Positions 30,311 to 41,062 of a stretch of DNA of 64,000 nucleotides are shown here, in pieces. How positions within the stretch are numbered: the stretch's first letter is position 1; each line of letters starts with the position of its first letter. This DNA is from Paenalcaligenes suwonensis (lineage in GTDB: Bacteria; Pseudomonadota; Gammaproteobacteria; Burkholderiales; Burkholderiaceae_B). Location: the NCBI RefSeq assembly GCF_011290505.1, contig NZ_JAANPV010000006.1, positions 62,001 to 126,000 of the forward strand. Direction: 5' to 3'. Under the pieces are notes generated by a model. That model ran no database searches. It was not told the DNA's origin and saw nothing but the letters and a program-made list of their open reading frames with translations. The position numbers and the translations under genes are program-made.

Positions 30311-33187
30311 TTATTTAACCAGCGAGAAGCCCTTGATACGTGGCGAAAAGGCTTGCTCAAGCAAGGCTTTATGCTGTTCTTGGTGTTTAGCCAAGTAACC
30401 CACCGCAGGCGAGGCTGATGCGGGACGACCTGCATAGCTCAACTTCTGACCTTCAGCCATATTCTCAATCAGGTGATGCTGGATGTAGAACCAAGCACCT
30501 TGGTTCTGAGGCTCATCTTGCACCCAAACCACTTCCTTCAGGTTGGGGTACTGCTGTACAACCGCTTGGAAAGACTTATGTGCAAATGGGTACAGCTGCT
30601 CTACACGAACAACCGCTACGTCACCACGCTGCAGTGCTTCGCGCTCAGCAACCAGGTCGTAGTAAACCTTACCCGAACACACCAACAAACGTGTCACGTC
30701 TGCAGCTTTGATGTCCTCGTTTACCTCGGCAATGATAGGCTGGAATTTGCTGCCTTCAGACAAATCACTCAATGGCGAAGTTGCTGCTTTGTTACGCAGC
30801 AAGGACTTAGGTGTAAACAGCACCAGCGGTTTACGGAAAGGACGAATCATCTGGCGGCGCAACACGTGGAAAATTTGCGCACCAGTAGTGGGTTGAACCA
30901 CTTGAATATTGTTATCAGCACAAGACTGCAAGAAACGCTCAATACGTGCAGAGGAGTGCTCTGGACCTTGGCCTTCGTAGCCGTGTGGCAGCATCATGGT
31001 CAGACCGCAATGACGGCCCCATTTTGCTTCACCAGAGCTGATGAACTGATCAATTACCACTTGGGCACCGTTCACGAAGTCACCAAACTGAGCTTCCCAG
31101 ATAGTCAGAATATTAGGTTCTGCTGATGCGTAACCGTATTCAAACGCCAATACAGCCTCTTCGGACAGTACGGAGTCAATGACCAAGAAAGAGGCTTGGT
31201 TTTCGGAGATATTTTGCAGCGGAATGTAGCTGCCATCATCCCAACGTTCACGTTTTTGATCGTGCCATACGGCATGGCGGTGACTAAACGTACCACGGCC
31301 GGAGTCCTGACCGGTAATACGAACGGCGTAGCCAGTGTTTACCAATGAAGCAAACGCCAAGTGCTCACCCATACCCCAGTCTACGTTCTGTTCACCACGG
31401 GCCATCGCACGACGGTCGTTCAACAGACGGTTAACCAGAGAGTGTACAGTGAAGCCCTCAGGCACTTCAGTAATACGTTCCCCCAGACGCTTTAGTTCAG
31501 CCAGAGGCAAGCCAGTGTCGGCTTGATCTGTCCATTTAGCGCTCAGGAATGGAGACCAGTCGGTAGAGTACTTGTTTTTATAGTCTGTCAGTACAGGCTC
31601 AACAGTACGCTTACCGTCTTCCATCAGTTGACGGTAGGCTTTCACCATGCCTTCGGTTTCTTCATCGGACAGCACGTTCTGGGCTACCAGTTTGTCAGCG
31701 TACAGCTTACGTGTACCTGGATGCTTACCAATGCTCTTGTACATCAGCGGCTGAGTCAGTGCTGGCGTATCTTGTTCGTTGTGGCCCAGTTTACGGAAAC
31801 ACACAATATCAACCACTACATCGTGGCGGAACTGTTTGCGGTAATCCAAAGCCAAGCGCGTAACAAATACTACCGCTTCAGGATCATCACCGTTCACGTG
31901 GAACACAGGTGCTTCGATCATTTTCACTACATCTGTACAGTACAGCGTAGAACGTGCATCACGCGGATCGGAGGTTGTGAAACCAATCTGGTTATTAATC
32001 ACAATGTGTAGGGTACCGCCTGTGCCGTAGCCACGTGTCTGGGCCAGGTTCAGGGTTTCCATCACTACACCTTGGCCTGCAAACGCTGCATCACCGTGTA
32101 CCAACACAGGTAATACCTGCTCACCAGTGCTGTCGCCACGACGATCTTGACGAGCGCGTGTGCTCCCTTCTACCACTGGGTTTACGATTTCCAGGTGGGA
32201 GGGGTTAAAAGCCAAAGACAGGTGGATTGGACCGCCACGTGTGGACAAGTCGCTTGAAAAACCGTTGTGGTATTTGACGTCACCATCAGTCAGACCTTCG
32301 GTGTAGCGGCCTTCAAACTCGGCAAACAAATCACCAGGCATTTTGCCCATGATGTTTACCAGCATGTTCAACCTACCACGGTGGGCCATACCCACAACAA
32401 TTTCCTGCACACCGTTATCACCTGCGTGGTTCACAACTTCGTCCATAGAAGCGATGAAACTTTCACCACCTTCTAGCGAGAAGCGTTTTTGACCAACGTA
32501 TTTAGTGTGCAAGAAACGCTCTAAACCTTCTGCTTCAGTTAGCTGCTGCAGAATGTTGCGTTTTTCGTCTGTATTAAATTCGAATGCGCCATGCACGGAC
32601 TCCAGACGCTCTTGTATCCAACGTTTGGCTACTGGGTCAGAAATGTGCATGAACTCAGCACCAATGGACTGACAATAGGTGTCACGCAATGCTTTCAGCA
32701 AATCGCGCAATGTCATTGTCACATTGGTAGTGAAATAGGTGTTGGTGGCCGAGTAAACCTGATCGAGATCAGCTTCGGTCAAACCATAAAAAGAAGGATC
32801 CAGCTCAGCAAAACTAACACGTTCGGAGCGTTTCAGGGGATCCAGCATAGCCAGCCTTACGCCCAAAGAGCGGTAAGCGGCGATCAGCGATTGTACCGAT
32901 ACCTGCTTAGCGGCAACACTTAAGTCCACTGAAGGAATACGGGCAGCCAAAGCATTTGCCTTAGCACGCTGAGCAAAAGATTCTACGATTGGAGCGTGTG
33001 CTTGGTCACGTGTATGTTCACGACCATCGGTAGCAGGCAGATGCTGCAACTGGTCGAAATAATCACGCCATTCACCAGGCACCGCAGTGGGATTGTCCAG
33101 ATAAATCTCGTACAAATCTTCCACATAGGCAGCGTTGCTACCAAAAAGATAGGACGTGGACAGCAATTCTAGTTGCGATGATGACAT
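30311..33187 (-). CDS. sucA: 2-oxoglutarate dehydrogenase E1
   Basis: Thiamine-diphosphate enzyme that decarboxylates 2-oxoglutarate. It begins with the E1 N-terminal helix ([21 protein letters not shown], about residues 12-32), then AHRGRLNML, the ThDP pocket [10 protein letters not shown], and the C-terminal transketolase-like domain ([21 protein letters not shown]). The ATG at 33187 has AGGTGA upstream; a GTG four codons earlier is less likely. 958 aa is normal. First gene of sucA-sucB-lpdA, divergent from maeB. Also called odhA. Confidence 0.96.
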   Translation of the reverse strand: MSSSQLELLSTSYLFGSNAAYVEDLYEIYLDNPTAVPGEWRDYFDQLQHLPATDGREHTRDQAHAPIVESFAQRAKANALAARIPSVDLSVAAKQVSVQSLIAAYRSLGVRLAMLDPLKRSERVSFAELDPSFYGLTEADLDQVYSATNTYFTTNVTMTLRDLLKALRDTYCQSIGAEFMHISDPVAKRWIQERLESVHGAFEFNTDEKRNILQQLTEAEGLERFLHTKYVGQKRFSLEGGESFIASMDEVVNHAGDNGVQEIVVGMAHRGRLNMLVNIMGKMPGDLFAEFEGRYTEGLTDGDVKYHNGFSSDLSTRGGPIHLSLAFNPSHLEIVNPVVEGSTRARQDRRGDSTGEQVLPVLVHGDAAFAGQGVVMETLNLAQTRGYGTGGTLHIVINNQIGFTTSDPRDARSTLYCTDVVKMIEAPVFHVNGDDPEAVVFVTRLALDYRKQFRHDVVVDIVCFRKLGHNEQDTPALTQPLMYKSIGKHPGTRKLYADKLVAQNVLSDEETEGMVKAYRQLMEDGKRTVEPVLTDYKNKYSTDWSPFLSAKWTDQADTGLPLAELKRLGERITEVPEGFTVHSLVNRLLNDRRAMARGEQNVDWGMGEHLAFASLVNTGYAVRITGQDSGRGTFSHRHAVWHDQKRERWDDGSYIPLQNISENQASFLVIDSVLSEEAVLAFEYGYASAEPNILTIWEAQFGDFVNGAQVVIDQFISSGEAKWGRHCGLTMMLPHGYEGQGPEHSSARIERFLQSCADNNIQVVQPTTGAQIFHVLRRQMIRPFRKPLVLFTPKSLLRNKAATSPLSDLSEGSKFQPIIAEVNEDIKAADVTRLLVCSGKVYYDLVAEREALQRGDVAVVRVEQLYPFAHKSFQAVVQQYPNLKEVVWVQDEPQNQGAWFYIQHHLIENMAEGQKLSYAGRPASASPAVGYLAKHQEQHKALLEQAFSPRIKGFSLVK

Positions 33188-33639
33188 TATATGCTTCACC
33201 TGTCCGAGTGTTTCACTCGTAATGAGATGCAGGAATACCTTCCGCGATCACGGCCACGCCGTATAGCGGATAGCAGAGCAGAAGGCTACTTAACGCCTTT
33301 AAACAAGCCGTATGTAATTTAGTATACATGTGAGCCTTAAACTATGCACATCGGCTTCTTGAAAAGCCTTTACCAGAGCCACTTTGTTGCGCATACGCCA
33401 AAAAAACCAGGTCCACTTGGTACAATGTAGCCCTGCAATTTCGTAGAACCACTTGGTTCTGCGTGCTCTTTTTGTACCTGTCAGGCTTCAATACTTTTAC
33501 TATGCTGCGTTGCGACATGCATTACTTTGCACATTCACGCTATAACATGCAATTCATCGTAATTTGCCTGATGAACAAAAAAGAGCAAATCCGCTTTTAG
33601 CTTTTACACAGATAGATATCCCGCAGGAGCACATCAACA
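33188..33639. promoter_or_regulatory. Divergent control region of sucA and maeB
   Basis: About 450 bases without a gene. It holds a small sucA-leader hairpin (CGAGTG/CACTCG, 33205-33219), a 16-bp palindrome AGAACCACTTGGTTCT (33445-33460) and a second CCACTTGG 36 bases before the one in the palindrome (33413-33420). Several AT-rich hexamers could be -10 boxes but none is decisive. maeB has AGGAG 12 bases before its ATG. Confidence 0.5.
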
Positions 33640-35910
33640 ATGGTTGCCAAAGCAGATCTGGCCAAAATGGCGCTGGATTACCACGCTTACCCTACACCCG
33701 GAAAAATTTCGGTTACTCCCACCAAGCCTCTGGCGAATCAAGACGACTTGTCCCTTGCTTACTCCCCTGGCGTAGCTGAAGCATGTATGGCTATTCATGC
33801 TGACGGTAACGAAGCTGCAGCAAAGTACACATCGCGCGCTAACTTGGTAGGTGTGATCAGTAACGGTACCGCCGTACTAGGCCTAGGTAATATTGGCCCT
33901 CTGGCATCGAAGCCAGTTATGGAAGGCAAAGGCTGCCTGTTCAAAAAATTTGCTGGTATTGATGTGTTTGACATCGAGCTGGCCGAAAACGACCCACAAA
34001 AACTGGTAGATATTATTGCTGCCATGGAGCCCACACTGGGCGGCGTGAACCTGGAAGATATTAAAGCACCTGAGTGCTTCTACATCGAAACAGAACTGCG
34101 CAAACGCATGAAGATTCCGGTCTTCCACGATGACCAGCACGGTACAGCAATTATTTCTACCGCTGCGATTGTTAACGGCCTGAAAGTCGTTAACAAGAAA
34201 ATCGAAGATGTGAAACTGGTATGTTCTGGCGCAGGCGCTGCAGCGATTGCTTGCTTGAACTTGCTGGTAAGCTTGGGCCTGCCACGCGAGCACATTTATG
34301 TTGCTGATTCTCGCGGCATTATCTGGAAAGGCCGTGAAGAAAACATGGAGCCTAGCAAGGCTCAATACGCTCAAGAAACCGACTACCGCACATTGGCTGA
34401 CGCTATTGTGGATGCAGACGTATTCTTAGGGTGTTCTGCTGCTGGTGCCTTGACCCCTGCTATGCTGACCAGCATGGCTGCTCAGCCACTGATTTTGGCC
34501 TTAGCTAACCCTGAGCCAGAAATCCGTCCTGAGTTGGCTAAAGAAACACGCCCAGACTGCATTATCGCAACAGGCCGTTCTGACTACCCTAACCAAGTTA
34601 ACAACGTTCTGTGCTTCCCCTTCATTTTCCGTGGCGCGCTGGATTGCGGTGCAAGCGTCATTAACGAAGAAATGAAGCTGGCTTGCGTAAAAGCCATTGC
34701 AGAATTGGCTGAAGCTGAAATCTACGATGACAGCGAACTGAGCTTTGGTCCTGACTACATTATTCCTCGTCCATTTGATCCACGTTTGCTGGCACACATT
34801 GCCCCAATCGTGGCACAAGCAGCGATGGACTCTGGTGTAGCCACACGCCCTATCGCTGACATGGAAGCCTACCGTCAGAAGCTGATTGCGATGACTTATC
34901 GCTCCGGCCCTCTGATGCGCCCACTGTTCATGCAAGCCAAACAAGAACCTAAGCGTGTGATTTACGCTGACGGTGAAGACGAGCGTGTATTGCGCGCAGT
35001 GCAGTCTGCCGTAGACGAGCGTATTGCTAAACCAATTTTGGTTGGCCGCCCTTCTGTGATCGAAATGCGCATCAAACGCTTTGGTTTGCGTCTGCAACCT
35101 GGTGCGAACGTGGAAATCGTTGACCCAGAAAATGACGATCGCTTTAACGAAACATGGACCAGCTACTACCAGCAACGCGCCCGTTTTGGCGTAACACCTG
35201 AAGTCGCTAAAGCCTCTATCCGCAAAAACAACACCTTGATTGGTGCAATGTTGCTGGAACGCGGTGATGCAGACGCCATGCTGTGCGGTGTCACTTCCCC
35301 GTTCGTAAACGAACTAAACCACGTACAAGATGTTATTGGCCTGCAAGAAGGTGCTACTACTTTCGCTGCCATGAACGCATTGGTACTGCCTACACAGACT
35401 TTGTTTATTTGCGATACGCACGTAAACGAAAATCCTACTGCAGAACAAATCGCTAACATGACCATCTTGGCAGCACACGAAGTTCGTCGCTTTGGTGTTG
35501 AGCCTCGCGTAGCACTGCTGTCGCACTCCAACTTTGGTAGTCGCGATAACGCTTCATCCAGAAAAATGGCTGAAGCACGTCGCTTGCTGGCAGAGATGGC
35601 TCCTGAACTGGAAGTGGATGGTGAAATGCACGCTGACTCCGCACTGGATGACAGCGTACGCTTCAAAGCCTTCCCAGACAGCACATTGAAAGCCCCTGCT
35701 AACCTGCTGATCACTCCTAACTTGGATGCCGGTAACATTACCTACAACATCCTGAAAACCACAGGCAGTGGCGGCGTAGCAATGGGCCCAATCCTGCTGG
35801 GTGCAAAACGTCCAGTACACATCCTAACCACCAGCGCTAGCGTACGTCGTATTCTGAATATGACTGCTATTGCGGTATTGGATGCAGTGGAAGCAGCACA
35901 AAAAGCCTAA
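33640..35910 (+). CDS. maeB: NADP-dependent malic enzyme MaeB (malic enzyme-PTA fusion)
   Basis: Oxidatively decarboxylates malate to pyruvate, making NADPH. Residues 1 to about 425 are the malic enzyme: [42 protein letters not shown] and the NADP site [13 protein letters not shown]. Residues from about 430 are a phosphotransacetylase-like domain ([39 protein letters not shown]). In family members this domain senses acetyl-CoA and lacks transacetylase activity. The 756 aa length is standard. Stand-alone gene, divergent from sucA and ended by a terminator shared with gltA's gap. Confidence 0.96.
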   Translation: MVAKADLAKMALDYHAYPTPGKISVTPTKPLANQDDLSLAYSPGVAEACMAIHADGNEAAAKYTSRANLVGVISNGTAVLGLGNIGPLASKPVMEGKGCLFKKFAGIDVFDIELAENDPQKLVDIIAAMEPTLGGVNLEDIKAPECFYIETELRKRMKIPVFHDDQHGTAIISTAAIVNGLKVVNKKIEDVKLVCSGAGAAAIACLNLLVSLGLPREHIYVADSRGIIWKGREENMEPSKAQYAQETDYRTLADAIVDADVFLGCSAAGALTPAMLTSMAAQPLILALANPEPEIRPELAKETRPDCIIATGRSDYPNQVNNVLCFPFIFRGALDCGASVINEEMKLACVKAIAELAEAEIYDDSELSFGPDYIIPRPFDPRLLAHIAPIVAQAAMDSGVATRPIADMEAYRQKLIAMTYRSGPLMRPLFMQAKQEPKRVIYADGEDERVLRAVQSAVDERIAKPILVGRPSVIEMRIKRFGLRLQPGANVEIVDPENDDRFNETWTSYYQQRARFGVTPEVAKASIRKNNTLIGAMLLERGDADAMLCGVTSPFVNELNHVQDVIGLQEGATTFAAMNALVLPTQTLFICDTHVNENPTAEQIANMTILAAHEVRRFGVEPRVALLSHSNFGSRDNASSRKMAEARRLLAEMAPELEVDGEMHADSALDDSVRFKAFPDSTLKAPANLLITPNLDAGNITYNILKTTGSGGVAMGPILLGAKRPVHILTTSASVRRILNMTAIAVLDAVEAAQKA

Positions 35911-35938
35911 TAAAAAGCAGACCTATACTGCTACAAGC

Positions 35939-35974
35939 AACTCCCCCTCAGCACACGCTGAGGGGGAGTTTTTT
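35939..35974 (+). terminator. Intrinsic terminator of maeB
   Basis: A 14-bp perfect stem (AACTCCCCCTCAGC) with an ACAC loop and a T run. Confidence 0.93.
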
Positions 35975-36001
35975 ATGCGTGCTCGCTTTTCATACAGACA
36001 C

Positions 36002-36034
36002 AAAAAAACCCAACCGTTCAATAACGATTGGGTT
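36002..36034 (-). terminator. Intrinsic terminator of the sdh-gltA operon
   Basis: On the minus strand, ACCCAATCGTT pairs with AACGGTTGGGT (one G-T pair) and is followed by seven T; about 28 bases past the gltA stop. Confidence 0.88.
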
Positions 36035-36062
36035 CATTAATTCAGAGCTGTTATCTAGTTTA

Positions 36063-37355
36063 TTAGATATTGCGCTCTGTTTCGCCTGTGTACAACTGAC
36101 GAGGACGGCCAATTTTGTAGCCTGGATCGGAGATCATTTCATCCCACTGCGAGATCCAACCTACTGTACGTGCCAAGGCAAAGATAGCCGTAAACAATGG
36201 AGTAGGAATACCGATAGCGCGCTGTACGATTCCGGAATAGAAATCTACGTTCGGATACAGTTTACGCTCAACAAAGTATGGGTCTTCCAGAGCAATACGC
36301 TCCAATTCCATTGCCAGTTTGAACAGAGGATCGTTTTCCAGACCCAAAGCAGCCAATACTTCTTTGCATGTCTCTTGCATCAATTTGGCGCGTGGATCGT
36401 AGTTTTTGTATACACGGTGACCAAAGCCCATCAGACGTACGCCTGAGTTTTTGTCTTTGACCTTTTCCATGAACTCGCCAACTTTCTCTACACCACCGTT
36501 AGCTTGCAACTCTTCCAGCATGTTCAAGCATGCTTCGTTTGCGCCACCGTGAGCAGGACCCCACAAGCACGCTACGCCAGATGCAATCGCTGCAAATGGG
36601 TTGGTACCTGAAGAACCGCACAGACGTACTGTAGAAGTAGAAGCGTTTTGTTCGTGCTCTGCGTGCAGAATAAAGATACGATCCAGTGCGCGCTCTACCA
36701 CTTCGTTTACTTGGTAGTCATCGCAGGGGGTACCAAACATCATGCGCAGGAAGTTACCTGTGTAGCTCAGGTCATTGCGCGGGTACATCAAAGGTTGACC
36801 CAATGTGTACTTGTGCGCCATCGCAACCAACGTTGGCATTTTCGCGATCAAACGGATAGCGGAAATACGACGGTGCTCAGGATTAGTGATGTCAGTGGAA
36901 TCGTGATAGAAAGCCGACATGGCACCAACCAAACCGGTCAGAATAGCCATAGGGTGCGCATCACGACGGAAGCCATGCAGGAATGTCTGCATTTGCTCTT
37001 GAACCATCGTGTGGTGTGTCACCAGCCAGTCAAAATCAGTTTTCTGTTTTTCATCAGGCAATTCGCCGTTCAGAATCAAATAGCAAACATCTAAGAAGTT
37101 GCAGTTCTGAGCCAATTGCTCGATAGGGTAGCCACGGTACATCAGCTTGCCCTGGTCCCCATCAATGTAAGTGATAGCGGACTCACATGAGGCCGTTGCC
37201 ATAAAACCCGGATCATAGGTAAACATACCTGTAGAACCGTACAGTTTACGGATATCAATTACCTCAGGACCCACCGTCCCTTTGTATACGGGAAACTCTA
37301 CCGAAGGACTTCCATCGGAAAACGATAGTGTCGCTTTCTTATCAGACAGTTGCAT
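36063..37355 (-). CDS. gltA: Citrate synthase
   Basis: Condenses oxaloacetate and acetyl-CoA to citrate. A hexameric type II enzyme of 430 aa with [16 protein letters not shown] near residue 65, the catalytic [14 protein letters not shown] and [12 protein letters not shown] motifs, and [14 protein letters not shown] with the substrate-binding histidine. I chose ATG 37355; a GTG one codon upstream opens the frame but GAGGAAG is best spaced to the ATG. Last gene of the sdhC-D-A-B-sdhE-gltA operon, 19 bases after sdhE. Confidence 0.96.
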   Translation of the reverse strand: MQLSDKKATLSFSDGSPSVEFPVYKGTVGPEVIDIRKLYGSTGMFTYDPGFMATASCESAITYIDGDQGKLMYRGYPIEQLAQNCNFLDVCYLILNGELPDEKQKTDFDWLVTHHTMVQEQMQTFLHGFRRDAHPMAILTGLVGAMSAFYHDSTDITNPEHRRISAIRLIAKMPTLVAMAHKYTLGQPLMYPRNDLSYTGNFLRMMFGTPCDDYQVNEVVERALDRIFILHAEHEQNASTSTVRLCGSSGTNPFAAIASGVACLWGPAHGGANEACLNMLEELQANGGVEKVGEFMEKVKDKNSGVRLMGFGHRVYKNYDPRAKLMQETCKEVLAALGLENDPLFKLAMELERIALEDPYFVERKLYPNVDFYSGIVQRAIGIPTPLFTAIFALARTVGWISQWDEMISDPGYKIGRPRQLYTGETERNI

Positions 37356-37374
37356 CACATATCTTCCTCAAAAA

Positions 37375-37635
37375 TTACAGCTCACGAATCTGAGCTACCA
37401 AACGCCGAATATCGGTCGTGTCATACTGGCCCTCAACTTCTTTTCGGGCCAGTAAAACATCGAGTAATTCCGTGTCATCCATTTCAAACAGAAGCGTTAG
37501 AGCAGAAACGTCAACGTCAGTTAGAGTTTCTTCATAACGATCCAGAAACTTGGTCACCATCAAATCGTTTTCAAGCAAACCTCGGCGTGCTCTCCAACGC
37601 AGGCGAGCCCGTTCTAACTGCGTCAACGTTCTCAT
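37375..37635 (-). CDS. sdhE: Succinate dehydrogenase flavinylation factor SdhE
   Basis: Small helical protein (86 aa) that promotes covalent attachment of FAD to SdhA. The conserved RGxxE motif is visible as RRGLLENDL near residues 17-25, and DRYEETLTDVD and LLFEMDDTELLDVL follow the family pattern. A TAGGAG Shine-Dalgarno lies 5 bases before the ATG. Its position between sdhB and gltA fits the function. Older names are YgfY and CptB. Confidence 0.94.
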   Translation of the reverse strand: MRTLTQLERARLRWRARRGLLENDLMVTKFLDRYEETLTDVDVSALTLLFEMDDTELLDVLLARKEVEGQYDTTDIRRLVAQIREL

Positions 37636-37647
37636 TTCTACTCCTAA

Positions 37648-38364
37648 TTACACGCTGCGGCGAACCAGCATTTCTTTGATTTTGCCGATGGCTTGTGTGG
37701 GGTTCAGCCCTTTAGGACATACATCCGCACAATTCATGATGGTATGGCAACGGAACAAACGGTATGGGTCTTCAAGGTTATCCAGACGCTCAGCTGTTGC
37801 CTCGTCACGCGAGTCGGCAATAAAGCGGTACGCCTGCAGTAACCCTGCTGGACCCACAAACTTATCAGGGTTCCACCAGAACGATGGGCATGATGTAGAA
37901 CAACACGCGCACAGAATACATTCGTAAACACCGTCGATCTCTTCACGAGCTTCTGGTGATTGCAGACGTTCTTTTTCTGGCGGTGGTGTTTCGTTGATCA
38001 AGTACGGCTTGATAGAGTGGTACTGATCAAAGAAGTTAGTCATGTCCACGATCAGATCCCGAATGACTGGCAAGCCAGGCAATGGGCGCAGAACAATAGG
38101 TTGTTTCAAATCGTTCAAGTTAGTGGTACAGGCCAAACCATTCTTGCCGTTGATGTTCATGGCATCAGAGCCACAAACGCCTTCGCGGCAAGAACGACGA
38201 ATAGCCAAGCTATCGTCTACATCGTTTTTGATGCGAACAATAGCGTCCAACAACATTTTGTCGGTAGGCTGGAGTTCTACTTCCAGCTTTTGCATGTAGG
38301 GGCGCTCGTCCTTATCAGGATCGTAGCGATAAATTTCGAATTTAATAGTCCGTGTTTTACTCAT
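37648..38364 (-). CDS. sdhB: Succinate dehydrogenase iron-sulfur subunit
   Basis: Carries electrons from SdhA to quinone. A 2Fe-2S ferredoxin domain has SCREGVCGSDAM and a later cysteine (NGLAC). The C-terminal domain has CILCACCSTSCPSFW and CHTIMNCADVCPKGLNP for the 4Fe-4S and 3Fe-4S clusters. 238 aa, standard. It lies 13 bases after sdhA and 12 before sdhE. Confidence 0.97.
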   Translation of the reverse strand: MSKTRTIKFEIYRYDPDKDERPYMQKLEVELQPTDKMLLDAIVRIKNDVDDSLAIRRSCREGVCGSDAMNINGKNGLACTTNLNDLKQPIVLRPLPGLPVIRDLIVDMTNFFDQYHSIKPYLINETPPPEKERLQSPEAREEIDGVYECILCACCSTSCPSFWWNPDKFVGPAGLLQAYRFIADSRDEATAERLDNLEDPYRLFRCHTIMNCADVCPKGLNPTQAIGKIKEMLVRRSV

Positions 38365-38377
38365 GACAGCGTCCTGA

Positions 38378-40153
38378 TTAGAAGGTACGTGGCTTAGGCG
38401 GAATAGTTTCGGCCGTTAAAGGTTTCATCTGAACTGGTTTGTAGTCCAGACGGCTGCCATCGGCATACCACAAGGTATGGCGCAACCAGTTCTCGTCATC
38501 GCGCTCAGGGAAGTCGTTCAGTGCATGAGCACCACGGCTTTCTGTGCGGTTGGCAGCAGAACGGGTTGTGGCACGAGCCACTTCAATCATGTTGGACACT
38601 TCCAGCGCTTCAATACGTGCTGTATTGAATACTTTGGATTTATCCTTAAAGTAAATATCGTTAACTTCTGGCACCATCTCTTCGATCAAGCGCTCGCCTT
38701 CTTTCAGCAGGTCCATAGTACGGAACACGCCACAGTGAGCTTGCATGATGGTACGCATTTTGCCAGCCACATCTTGAGCTTTTTCGCCCGATGTACGGCT
38801 TTCCAGATGCTCCACACGTGCGACCGAGTAATCGATAGCAGATTCTGGAATATCTTGATGGCTGTGTTCTTTTTCTGGGTGGGAATCCACAATGTGGTTA
38901 CCCGCCGCACGACCAAACACGATCAGATCCAGCAAGGAGTTAGTACCCAAACGGTTAGCACCGTGAACGGAAGTCGCCGCACACTCACCTACTGCGTACA
39001 GGCCATTAACGACTTTAGTTTCGCCGTTTTTGTAGTCCACAACTTGACCGTAGTAGTTAGTAGGAATACCGCCCATCTGATAGTGAATGGTTGGTACCAC
39101 TGGGATTGGGTCTTTGATTGGGTCAACGTTCGCAAATTTGATGGAAATTTCGCGAATGGATGGCAGACGTTTCTTAATAACATCTTCGCCCAGGTGATCC
39201 AATTTCAGAACCACATAGCTACCATCGCCACAACCACGGCCTTCTTTGATCTCTTGGTCCATAGAACGAGACACGAAGTCACGTGGGGCCAAGTCTTTCA
39301 GGTTAGGTGCGTAACGTTCCATGAAGCGCTCGCCGTCTTTATTCAGCAAGATACCGCCTTCACCACGCACACCTTCAGTAATCAGAACACCAGCGCCAGC
39401 CACACCAGTTGGGTGGAATTGCCAGAACTCCATGTCTTCCAGCGCCAAGCCTGCACGAGCTGCCATACCCAGACCGTCACCAGTGTTGATGAAGGCGTTA
39501 GTAGAGGCACCCCAGATACGACCAGCACCACCAGTTGCCAACACAGTACGTTTGGCTTCCAGCACGAATATCTCGCCGGTTTCCATTTCTAGCGCAGTAA
39601 CACCCAGCACATCGCCAGCTTCGTTACGCAATAGATCCAGAGCCATCCACTCAACAAAGAAGTTGGTACGGGAGGCTACGTTTTGCTGGTACAACGTGTG
39701 CAACATGGCGTGGCCAGTACGGTCAGCAGCGGCACAGGCGCGTTGAACAGGCTTCTCGCCGAAGTTAGCTGTGTGACCACCGAAAGGACGCTGGTAAATA
39801 GTACCGTTAGCGTTACGGTCAAACGGCATACCAAAGTGCTCTAACTCGTATACAGCGTTAGGCGCTTCACGGCACATGAACTCAATAGCGTCTTGGTCAC
39901 CCAGCCAGTCCGAACCTTTAACGGTATCGTACATGTGCCATTGCCAATGATCTTCGCTCATGTTACCCAGCGAGGCACTTACCCCACCTTGCGCTGCAAC
40001 CGTATGGGAGCGTGTTGGGAAAACTTTAGACAGTACAGCTACCGACAGACCAGCACGGGCAAGCTGTAACGAACAACGCATGCCAGCACCGCCGGCACCT
40101 ACCACCACCACATCGAACTGGCGGCGGGGCAATGATTTATGAATAGCAGCCAC
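38378..40153 (-). CDS. sdhA: Succinate dehydrogenase flavoprotein subunit
   Basis: Oxidises succinate to fumarate. The FAD motif VVVVGAGGAGMRCSLQLA starts near residue 15, and RSHTVAAQGG contains H50, the covalent FAD attachment site. HPTGVAGAGVLITEGVRGEGG and the RLGTNSLLDLIVFGRAAG segment form the active site and C-terminal FAD contact. It begins with GTG only 3 bases after the sdhD stop; GGAG lies 10 bases upstream. 591 aa. Confidence 0.97.
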   Translation of the reverse strand: MAAIHKSLPRRQFDVVVVGAGGAGMRCSLQLARAGLSVAVLSKVFPTRSHTVAAQGGVSASLGNMSEDHWQWHMYDTVKGSDWLGDQDAIEFMCREAPNAVYELEHFGMPFDRNANGTIYQRPFGGHTANFGEKPVQRACAAADRTGHAMLHTLYQQNVASRTNFFVEWMALDLLRNEAGDVLGVTALEMETGEIFVLEAKRTVLATGGAGRIWGASTNAFINTGDGLGMAARAGLALEDMEFWQFHPTGVAGAGVLITEGVRGEGGILLNKDGERFMERYAPNLKDLAPRDFVSRSMDQEIKEGRGCGDGSYVVLKLDHLGEDVIKKRLPSIREISIKFANVDPIKDPIPVVPTIHYQMGGIPTNYYGQVVDYKNGETKVVNGLYAVGECAATSVHGANRLGTNSLLDLIVFGRAAGNHIVDSHPEKEHSHQDIPESAIDYSVARVEHLESRTSGEKAQDVAGKMRTIMQAHCGVFRTMDLLKEGERLIEEMVPEVNDIYFKDKSKVFNTARIEALEVSNMIEVARATTRSAANRTESRGAHALNDFPERDDENWLRHTLWYADGSRLDYKPVQMKPLTAETIPPKPRTF

Positions 40154-40156
40154 GGC

Positions 40157-40540
40157 TTACAGGCTCCAGATAATTTGTGCAAAGAAAATGATGGATGCTA
40201 CCAACCACAAAATGGTCAGGACTTGCAAAGTCAGACGCAAGCCAGTGGGCTTAACGTAATCCATCCAGATGTCACGTACGCCAATCCAAGCGTGCCATGC
40301 CAAGGACATGAAAAACAGGCTTGATAGCAATTGACCCAAAGGCAGTCCACCCACCTTGAATGCAAACAGGCTACGCCAGGACTGGTAATCCAAAGGCATG
40401 TTTACCAACAGACCTACCAAAAACACCAGGGTATAGATGATCATGATCACAGCGGTGACACGCTGGATAATGAAATCGAATGTCCCGTAGTGGGCGCCCA
40501 CTACCAGACGATGTTGCCCAACTCGTTCTGGACTCGCCAT
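40157..40540 (-). CDS. sdhD: Succinate dehydrogenase membrane anchor subunit SdhD
   Basis: Inner-membrane heme-b/quinone anchor with three transmembrane helices (about residues 27-47, 60-85 and 100-124). HAWIGVRDIWMDYVKP carries the conserved histidine and quinone-site Asp-Tyr. I start at ATG 40540, where stop and start of sdhC/sdhD overlap as TAATG and a GGAG lies 7 bases upstream; an ATG two codons earlier is too close to that Shine-Dalgarno. 127 aa. Confidence 0.94.
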   Translation of the reverse strand: MASPERVGQHRLVVGAHYGTFDFIIQRVTAVIMIIYTLVFLVGLLVNMPLDYQSWRSLFAFKVGGLPLGQLLSSLFFMSLAWHAWIGVRDIWMDYVKPTGLRLTLQVLTILWLVASIIFFAQIIWSL

Positions 40541-40953
40541 TACCATGCTCCAAACAGTTTCAAACCAAATACAACCGTCAAAGCCAGACTGACGATGATG
40601 ACTGACGCAGCCGTTTTACAGGCGCTGTATTTATCTATACCTTTGCCCAGATCCAGTGCCAAATAACGAATACCAGCACAGAAGTGATGCAAGTAACCCC
40701 AGATCAGAACCAGCAATACCAGTTTGAACAATGGGTGACCTACGTAGGCGCCAATCTGGTTGAACCCAGCCTCAGAACCCAAGCTTGCCGCCAACAAAGG
40801 CAACAGAACCACAGGTAGGCTCAAGAACAACAGAGCGCCGCTAATGCGGTGCAGAATGGAAGTTTTGGCCGCCAACGGTAAGCGGTATGACAATATCTGC
40901 GGTATGCCGATATTGCGATACTCCGGACGCGGTTTGGATGCGGTATCAGACAT
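40540..40953 (-). CDS. sdhC: Succinate dehydrogenase cytochrome b556 subunit SdhC
   Basis: Heme-b binding membrane subunit. RPEYRNIGIPQILSYRLPL precedes the first helix, SILHRISGALLF holds the quinone-site Ser and Arg, and YLHHFCAGIRYLALD holds the heme ligand histidine. Three hydrophobic helices, 137 aa. GAGG lies 5 bases before the ATG. First gene of the operon running through gltA; its 109-base upstream gap separates it from the GntR gene on the same strand. Confidence 0.95.
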   Translation of the reverse strand: MSDTASKPRPEYRNIGIPQILSYRLPLAAKTSILHRISGALLFLSLPVVLLPLLAASLGSEAGFNQIGAYVGHPLFKLVLLVLIWGYLHHFCAGIRYLALDLGKGIDKYSACKTAASVIIVSLALTVVFGLKLFGAW

Positions 40954-41062
40954 TATGGCCTCTATAAAAACAAAATGAGTGCATCGTGGTTACGTGAAGA
41001 TTTTAGTTTTAGTATTTTCGCCTATTTACTTCGTAAAGCGCCAGACTTGACGCACACAAAGA

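Noticed and set aside
36002-36034. CRISPR-like or tandem repeats in the maeB-gltA gap
   Set aside because: The palindromes are two separate terminators, one per convergent gene; no array of repeats and spacers exists anywhere in the window.
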